Shown here piece by piece: positions 59,096-64,000 of a DNA stretch of 64,000 nt. The stretch spans positions 1 to 64,000 of the forward strand of contig JBBSHE010000012.1 in assembly GCA_038253325.1 (NCBI GenBank), read 5' to 3'. Every line of letters begins with the position of its first letter. The stretch's first letter is position 1. This DNA is from JBBSHE01 sp038253325 (GTDB lineage: Bacteria; Actinomycetota; Actinomycetes; Propionibacteriales; Nocardioidaceae). Position numbers and translations under genes: made by a program. Below the pieces are notes generated by a model. It did not search any database. It was not told where the DNA came from and saw only the letters and a program-made list of their open reading frames with translations.

Positions 59096-59649
59096 CCTCG
59101 GTCGAGCCTCAGCACGGCGTCGGGTCGCCCGACGGCTTCCAGCGGCTCTGGACGCCGCACCGGTTGGCGTACATCCAGACGGGCGACACGTCGGGCGACC
59201 AGGCCGACGGTGGGTGTGCGTTCTGTTCGATCCCGGCCCGGGACGACGAGGACGGACTGATCGTCCGCCGGGGTGAGGTCGCGTACGCGGTGCTGAACCT
59301 GTTCCCGTACAACCCCGGCCACCTGCTGGTGTGCCCGTACCGGCACGTCGCCGACTTCACCGACCTCACGGTGGAGGAGGTGGCGGAGGTCGGCACTCTC
59401 ACGCAGCAGGCGATGGCGACGATCCGGGTGGCGTCGGCTCCGCGCGGGTTCAACCTGGGGGTCAACCAGGGCGAGGTCGCCGGCGCGGGGATCGCGGCGC
59501 ACCTGCACGAACATGTCGTCCCCCGGTGGGGAGGCGACGCCAACTTCATGCCGATCGTGGCGCAGACCAAGGTGCTGCCTCAACTCCTTCGCGACACCCG
59601 CGACACGTTGGCTTCCGGCTGGGTCGTCGCCGAGCCACCCGCCGGCTGA
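59092..59649 (+). CDS. HIT family hydrolase/AP4A phosphorylase-like
   Basis: 185 residues. The histidine triad HLHEHVVPRW (His-x-His-x-His) is near the C-terminus, and a CAFCSIPARDD zinc-like pair of cysteines precedes the core. Family segments NLFPYNPGHLLVCPYRHVAD and GVNQGEVAGAGIAAHLHEH are intact. The actinobacterial orthologue I recall next to thrS acts on diadenosine tetraphosphate. Co-translated with thrS. Cytosolic. Confidence 0.93.
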   Translation: MTSVEPQHGVGSPDGFQRLWTPHRLAYIQTGDTSGDQADGGCAFCSIPARDDEDGLIVRRGEVAYAVLNLFPYNPGHLLVCPYRHVADFTDLTVEEVAEVGTLTQQAMATIRVASAPRGFNLGVNQGEVAGAGIAAHLHEHVVPRWGGDANFMPIVAQTKVLPQLLRDTRDTLASGWVVAEPPAG

Positions 59650-59664
59650 ACAACGGCTGGAGTG

Positions 59665-59758
59665 TCTGCTTTCCCAGGTTAACGTGGGATCTCAGCACTC
59701 TGCCCAGGTAATTTCCTGGGTGAAGTGCAGACGTCCCACGTTAACCTGGGAAAGCAGA
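59665..59758. repeat. 94-base nested hairpin with perfect 25-base arms between convergent genes
   Basis: Bases 59665-59689 (starting TCTGCTTTCCCAGG) are exactly complementary to 59734-59758. Inside, GCACT (59695-59699) pairs with AGTGC (59724-59728) and CCCAGG (59703-59708) with CCTGGG (59715-59720), around the loop TAATTT. It lies 16 bases after the HIT stop and 16 bases before the stop of the EF-G-like gene on the other strand, so it probably terminates both. The arms carry the motif CCCAGGTTAACGTGGGA, itself nearly symmetric. Confidence 0.85.
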
Positions 59759-59774
59759 GCGACCCCCGGTCGGA

Positions 59775-61940
59775 TCAGGAAGCGGCCGCGGCCATCTTGG
59801 AGACCAGGTGGCTCGGCATCGGCTCGTACCTTGCGAACGTACGGCTGAACGTCCCGGTGCCGTGGCTCAGCGAGCGCAGCTCACTGGCGTACCGGGTGAG
59901 CTCGATCTGCGGGGCTTCGGCCTTCACCAGGGTTCGGCCACCGGGCACCGGCTCGGTTCCGAGAACCCGGGCCCGCCGGGTCGAGAGGTCGCCCATGACC
60001 GCACCGACGAACTCGTCATCGATGAGCACCTCTACCTGGTCGAACGGCTCAAGCAGCCTCAGGTCGGCGTGGTCGGCGGCATCCCGCAGCGCGAGACCAC
60101 CGGCCGTCTGGAACGCCATGTCGGAGGAGTCGACGCTGTGTGCCTTCCCGTCGACGAGGGTCACCCGGACGTCGACGACCGGGTACCCGGCGAGCAGGCC
60201 GCGGTCCATCTGGGCCCGGACACCCTTCTCGACGCTCGGAATGAACTGCCGCGGTACCGAGCCGCCGACCACCTTGTCGACGAACTCGAACCCGCCGCCG
60301 CCCGGAAGCGGTTGGACCTCGATGTCGCAGACGGCGTACTGGCCATGGCCGCCGGACTGCTTGACGTGCCTGCCATGTCCCTTGCTGGCATCGGCGATCG
60401 TCTCCCGCAACGGCACCCGGAGGTCGACCTGGTCGACCTGGACGGAGTAGCGGTGCGAGAGCCGGTCGAGGAGCACATCGGCGTGCGCTTCGCCCATCGT
60501 CCACAGCACCAGCTGGTGCGTCTCGGCGTTGTGGTCGATCCGGAGGGTGGGGTCCTCCGCCGCCAGCCTGCCCAGGGCGGCGCCGAGCTTGTCCTCGTCG
60601 GCCTTGGCGCGGGCCACGATCGCGATCGGCAGCAACGGCTCCGGCATCGTCCACGGCTCCATCACGACCGAGTGGTCCTTGTCGCTCAACGTGTCACCTG
60701 TCTCGGCCCGGGAGAGCTTCGCGACGACGCAGATGTCACCGGCCACGCAGTGCGGGACGGGACGCAGCTGTTTACCGAGCGGTGAGGCGAGTGAACCGAT
60801 CCTCTCGTCCTCATCGTGGTCCTCGTGTCCGCGGCTGTCGTCGGCGAACGCCGACAGGTGGCCCGAGACGTGGACCGCGAGGTCGGGCTTGAGTGTTCCC
60901 GAGAACACTCGCACCATGCTGATCCGGCCGACGTACGGGTCCGACGTCGTCTTCACGATCTCCGCGACCAGCGGTCCGCCCGGGTTGCAGCGGATGCCGT
61001 CGACTGCCTTTCCGGCGGTCGTGAAGACCGGTGGGATCGGGTGCTCGGCCGGCGCCGGGAACGCGCCGCGGATGATCTCGAGCAGCTCTTCCAGGCCGAG
61101 CCCCGTACCGGCGCCCAGCGGGATGACGGGGAAGAACGTCCCTCGCGCCACGGCGGTCTCGAGATCGTCGACCATCAGGTCGAACTCGATTGGTTCACCG
61201 CTCATGTAGCGGTCCATCAGCGTCTCGTCCTCGGACTCCTCGATGATGCCCTCGAGGAGGGTGCCCCGGTGCTCGTCGACCAACAACTGTTCGTCGTCGG
61301 TCGGCTGGCGGATCTGTCGTCCGGACTCGGCGAAGGAGGAGTAGTCGGAGATGGTCTGCGACAGCAGCGCAGCAAGGTCGGCGACGTCTGAACCAGGCTG
61401 GGGGACCGGGACATACAGCGGGACCACCTTGTCGCCGAACGCCTCCTGCGCCTGCGCCAGGACACCCGAGTAGTCGGCGCGGGGATGGTTCACTTTGGTG
61501 ATCACGACGACGCGCGGCATGCCGACGGCCTCGCACTCGTGCCACAGCGTCTTCGTGGTGCCGTCGACCCCCTCGCTGGCGGCGATGACGAACAAGGCGC
61601 AGTCGGCGGCTCGCAGGCCGGCCCGGAGATCCCCGACGTAGTCGGCGTACCCCGGTGTGTCGAGCAGGTTGACCTTGACACCCTCGTACAAAAGAGGAGT
61701 CAGGGACAGCCCGACGGATCGCTGCTGGCGAAGCTCGGCCTCGTCGAAGTCGCTGGTGGTCGTGCCGTCCTCGACCCGCCCCGCCCGATTGATCGTCCCG
61801 GTGGCCCACAGCAGGTTCTCGACGAGCGTCGTTTTTCCCGAACCGGCCGGCCCCACCACGGCCACGTTGCGCACCAGGCTCGGGTCGTCGACCCGGGGTG
61901 CGGCCCCGTCGCCGGCACCGGCTGCGATCTTGTCCGCCAT
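59775..61940 (-). CDS. Elongation factor G-like protein (EF-G2)
   Basis: 721 residues with the EF-G domain order: GTPase domain with P-loop VVGPAGSGKTTLVENLL (about 30-37), domain II, then III-V (for example VPLRETIADASKGHGRHVKQ and QTAGGLALRDAADHADLRLL). The GTPase motifs are atypical: DTPGYADYVGD has Tyr where translational GTPases have the catalytic His, and the NKxD motif reads TKVN. This matches the EF-G2/FusA-like class of uncertain function, not the canonical elongation factor. ATG at 61940 is chosen; the extension to 62195 is unlikely. Confidence 0.88.
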   Translation of the reverse strand: MADKIAAGAGDGAAPRVDDPSLVRNVAVVGPAGSGKTTLVENLLWATGTINRAGRVEDGTTTSDFDEAELRQQRSVGLSLTPLLYEGVKVNLLDTPGYADYVGDLRAGLRAADCALFVIAASEGVDGTTKTLWHECEAVGMPRVVVITKVNHPRADYSGVLAQAQEAFGDKVVPLYVPVPQPGSDVADLAALLSQTISDYSSFAESGRQIRQPTDDEQLLVDEHRGTLLEGIIEESEDETLMDRYMSGEPIEFDLMVDDLETAVARGTFFPVIPLGAGTGLGLEELLEIIRGAFPAPAEHPIPPVFTTAGKAVDGIRCNPGGPLVAEIVKTTSDPYVGRISMVRVFSGTLKPDLAVHVSGHLSAFADDSRGHEDHDEDERIGSLASPLGKQLRPVPHCVAGDICVVAKLSRAETGDTLSDKDHSVVMEPWTMPEPLLPIAIVARAKADEDKLGAALGRLAAEDPTLRIDHNAETHQLVLWTMGEAHADVLLDRLSHRYSVQVDQVDLRVPLRETIADASKGHGRHVKQSGGHGQYAVCDIEVQPLPGGGGFEFVDKVVGGSVPRQFIPSVEKGVRAQMDRGLLAGYPVVDVRVTLVDGKAHSVDSSDMAFQTAGGLALRDAADHADLRLLEPFDQVEVLIDDEFVGAVMGDLSTRRARVLGTEPVPGGRTLVKAEAPQIELTRYASELRSLSHGTGTFSRTFARYEPMPSHLVSKMAAAAS

Positions 61941-62143
61941 CAGTGCTCCTTCGAAAAAGATCCGCGTGTATTCCACCTTGTCCCAGACCCCACCCCTCCA
62001 CAAGTGCCCGCCGAAAGTGGTCTTGCGAGCGGCCACTTCCCGCGGCCGAATGGCTACCCGTAACACCCCGCCGGGTAGCATGCACGCCAGCGCCCACTGC
62101 GCCCGTCCGGCTGCACCCGATCCTGGAAGGCACCCGCCCGTCC

Positions 62144-62767
62144 ATGCTCCAACGCTTTCGCCAGTACTGGACCGCAGTGGTGGCGCCGATCGCACATCTG
62201 CTCATCAGGCTGCGAATCTCACCCGACGTGGTGACCGTCGTCGGCACGATGGGGGTTTGCTTCGGCGCGCTGTTCTTCTATCCCCGTGGGCAGTTCGTCG
62301 CTGGAGCCGTGTTCATCACCTGCTTCGTCTTCTCCGACATGATCGACGGGTACATGGCACGTACGCTCGGCCGGTCCTCGTCCTGGGGCGCTTTTCTCGA
62401 CTCGACGCTCGACCGGTTCGGCGACGCAGCCGTCTTCATCGGGTTGGCGCTGTGGTTCTTCGGCGACGGCGACAGCACGGTGAGTGCCTGCGTTGCGCTG
62501 TACGCACTGACGATGGGCGCCATGACGTCGTACATCCGGGCGAAGGCCGAGAGCCTCGGGATGACCGCGAAGGTCGGGATCGCCGAACGGGCCGAACGGC
62601 TGGCAGCGGTGCTTCTGATGACGGGCCTCGCGGGCATCTTCGACCAACCGGTCCTCATCCCCATCGTGCTGTGGGTCCTCGCCGCGGCCAGCTCCATCAC
62701 GGTGGTCCAGCGGTTCGTGGTCGTTTACCGGCAGGCGCAGCGCCGGTCCGAAGCCACTGCCCCGTGA
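62144..62767 (+). CDS. pgsA: Phosphatidylinositol phosphate synthase (CDP-alcohol phosphatidyltransferase)
   Basis: 207-residue membrane enzyme condensing CDP-diacylglycerol with inositol phosphate, the first step toward phosphatidylinositol mannosides. The catalytic signature D-x2-D-G-x2-A-R-x8-G-x3-D-x3-D is complete (D65 to D90: SDMIDGYMARTLGRSSSWG, then AFLDSTLD). About six transmembrane helices. ATG at 62144 is chosen; GGAAGG is 13 bases upstream. Its stop overlaps the acyltransferase GTG. Confidence 0.92.
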   Translation: MLQRFRQYWTAVVAPIAHLLIRLRISPDVVTVVGTMGVCFGALFFYPRGQFVAGAVFITCFVFSDMIDGYMARTLGRSSSWGAFLDSTLDRFGDAAVFIGLALWFFGDGDSTVSACVALYALTMGAMTSYIRAKAESLGMTAKVGIAERAERLAAVLLMTGLAGIFDQPVLIPIVLWVLAAASSITVVQRFVVVYRQAQRRSEATAP

Positions 62768-63666
62768 TCGCCCGGCGAGCCCCGCACGAGCGCCTCGTCG
62801 AAACCGCGTTCGCGCTCGGCTGGGCACTGACCCGGCACTCGCCCGAGCCGGTTGCCGAACGGTTGCTCGAACACGCCGCGGACCGGATCTACCGTCAGCA
62901 GGGAGCTGGGGTCCGCCAGCTCCGAGCCAACCTCGCGCGGAGCGGCACGCTGCCCGGGCCCGTGCTCGACCAGCTCACCCAGGACGCCATGCGGTCGTAT
63001 TTCCGATACTGGCACGAGGCGTTCCGGCTACCCGGCTGGTCGGCGAGCCGGGTCGTGGACTCGGTCGTGACGAGCAACGAGCAGCCGCTGAGGTCGGCGT
63101 ACGCTGAGGGCCGGGGCGCGGTCATCGCGCTGCCACACATGGCGAACTGGGATCTCGCCGGGGCCTGGGCCTGCCTCACCGGGATGCCGGTCAGCACCGT
63201 TGCCGAACGTCTCGAGCCCAAGACGCTCTTCGACCGGTTCGTCGCGTATCGCGAGCGCCTCGGCATGGAGGTGATCCCGTTGTCCGAAGGAGCGCGGACG
63301 ATGAGCGCGCTACGGTCTTCGATCGGGCGGCGTCGTCTCGTCTGTCTGGTTGCCGACCGCGACCTCACGAACGCCGGGGCCGAGGTCATGCTGCTCGGTG
63401 AGGCCGCCAGGCTGCCGATCGGTCCGGCGGCGCTGGCCGCTGCAACCGGCGCGCCGCTGCTCGCCGCGACCCTGTCGTTCCGTGGACCGCTGCTGCGCAT
63501 CGACTTCAGCGAACCGCAGTCGGTCCGCCGACACCGCGACGACATCAATGCAGCGACCCAAACGGTCGCGGACTGGTTCACCGCCGGGATCCGCCGTCAC
63601 GCCGTCGACTGGCACATGCTTCAGCCGGTGTTCGTCGCGGACCTGCGCAGACGGGCGGTGGTGTGA
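62764..63666 (+). CDS. Phosphatidylinositol mannoside acyltransferase (PatA-like)
   Basis: 300-residue lipid A acyltransferase-family protein acylating phosphatidylinositol mannosides at the inner membrane leaflet. The catalytic HX4D motif is HMANWD (H125, D130). The later block SSIGRRRLVCLVADRDLTNAG is also family-typical. The GTG start overlaps the pgsA stop (GTGA) and its own stop shares a base with the pimA start, so pgsA-patA-pimA form one operon, as I recall for mycobacteria. Confidence 0.9.
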   Translation: MIARRAPHERLVETAFALGWALTRHSPEPVAERLLEHAADRIYRQQGAGVRQLRANLARSGTLPGPVLDQLTQDAMRSYFRYWHEAFRLPGWSASRVVDSVVTSNEQPLRSAYAEGRGAVIALPHMANWDLAGAWACLTGMPVSTVAERLEPKTLFDRFVAYRERLGMEVIPLSEGARTMSALRSSIGRRRLVCLVADRDLTNAGAEVMLLGEAARLPIGPAALAAATGAPLLAATLSFRGPLLRIDFSEPQSVRRHRDDINAATQTVADWFTAGIRRHAVDWHMLQPVFVADLRRRAVV

Positions 63667-64000
63667 TGCGGGTCGGTCTGGTCTGCCCCTACTCGTTCGA
63701 CGCTCCAGGTGGTGTGCAGAACCATGTGCGCGACCTGGCGTCGGTGCTGCGTGTCGCCGGTAACACGGTCTCGGTACTCGCACCGGGCGGTGCGTCAGCA
63801 CCCGAACCCGGTTTCCGGAGCGCCGGACCGGCCGTCGCTGTCCCGTACAACGGGTCGGTCGCCCGCGTGACCTTCGGTCCCCGAGCCCGCCAGCGCACCC
63901 GCCAGTGGCTGAACGACGGGGCGTTCGACGTCGTCCACGTCCACGAGCCGTTCACGCCGAGCATCGCCCTCCTGGCACTGGCCGCTGCGGACGTCCCGGT
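63666..64000 (+). CDS. pimA: Phosphatidylinositol mannosyltransferase PimA, N-terminal part
   Basis: First 111 residues of a GT4 (GT-B) enzyme, cut by the window edge. The opening MRVGLVCPYSFDAPGGVQNH is the standard PimA/GT4 start, with the GGVQNHV donor-loop region. VVHVHEPFTPSIALLALAAA contains the acceptor-side Glu-Pro motif. It transfers the first mannose from GDP-mannose to phosphatidylinositol. The ATG shares its first base with the preceding stop (TGATG). Confidence 0.92.
   Translation, partial: MRVGLVCPYSFDAPGGVQNHVRDLASVLRVAGNTVSVLAPGGASAPEPGFRSAGPAVAVPYNGSVARVTFGPRARQRTRQWLNDGAFDVVHVHEPFTPSIALLALAAADVP

Overview
The window is high-GC actinobacterial DNA. Lineage markers are a resuscitation-promoting factor under a c-di-AMP (ydaO-type) riboswitch, a coproheme decarboxylase (HemQ) haem block, the phosphatidylinositol mannoside genes pgsA-patA-pimA, an SsgA-like sporulation/division regulator, SARP and TetR regulators, and a short leader peptide before an APS reductase gene. 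SsgA-like proteins point to a morphologically complex actinomycete rather than a mycobacterium. Genus cannot be fixed from the sequence. Gene starts are mostly ATG or GTG, with at least one TTG start decided by its ribosome binding site, and many neighbours overlap by 1-4 bases.

Layout. 1-9.7 kb: tail of a zinc-finger (UBP) protein, HrpA helicase, a TetR-MFS-YbaK operon with a palindromic operator, a ZIP metal transporter behind an iron-box-like dyad, riboswitch-rpf, and a lipoprotein. 9.8-16 kb: rnd-DUF3000, divergent hemE-hemY-hemQ, DUF2630, msrB; this resembles the arrangement I recall for the Rv2674-Rv2681 region of Mycobacterium tuberculosis. 16-23 kb: stand-alone LigD-type polymerase, a secreted copper-radical oxidase of the GlxA type, a cation/proton antiporter, an ATP-dependent ligase, and a RibD-C reductase. 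23-27.1 kb: an envelope-stress locus in which an ECF sigma factor and an Asp23-like gene diverge from a seven-gene, mostly overlapping Asp23/DUF2273/DUF6286/AmaP operon that includes a J-domain-like small protein. 27-35 kb: sirohydrochlorin chelatase, cysH and its leader, glyA, YihY, rsgA, amidase and DUF1028. 35-43.5 kb: a methyltransferase divergent from an alpha/beta-hydrolase-glycosyltransferase fusion, a SARP regulator apparently split by a frameshift, a COG4280 membrane protein, and an O-methyltransferase.

43.6-57 kb is the accessory part: a decayed type I restriction gene, an excisionase-like gene and a methyltransferase abut a Gly-Cys-Val tRNA cluster. Then come housekeeping genes (aminotransferase IV, GNAT-Nudix, CGNR, SsgA-like), a second valine tRNA, and a patchwork of small genes, a transposase-like remnant and long stretches without a convincing gene. 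57-64 kb returns to core genes: thrS, HIT hydrolase, an opposed EF-G-like gene, then pgsA-patA-pimA running off the right edge.

Most unusual in the non-coding DNA is a family of three dispersed 41-base hairpins (15-base arms, 11-base loop containing TATTA), each just downstream of stop codons. There is also a 94-base nested hairpin with perfect 25-base arms between two convergent genes, a second dispersed repeat shared by positions near 8.8 and 41.4 kb, and a repeat cluster after hemQ. I saw no CRISPR array, rRNA gene or complete insertion sequence.
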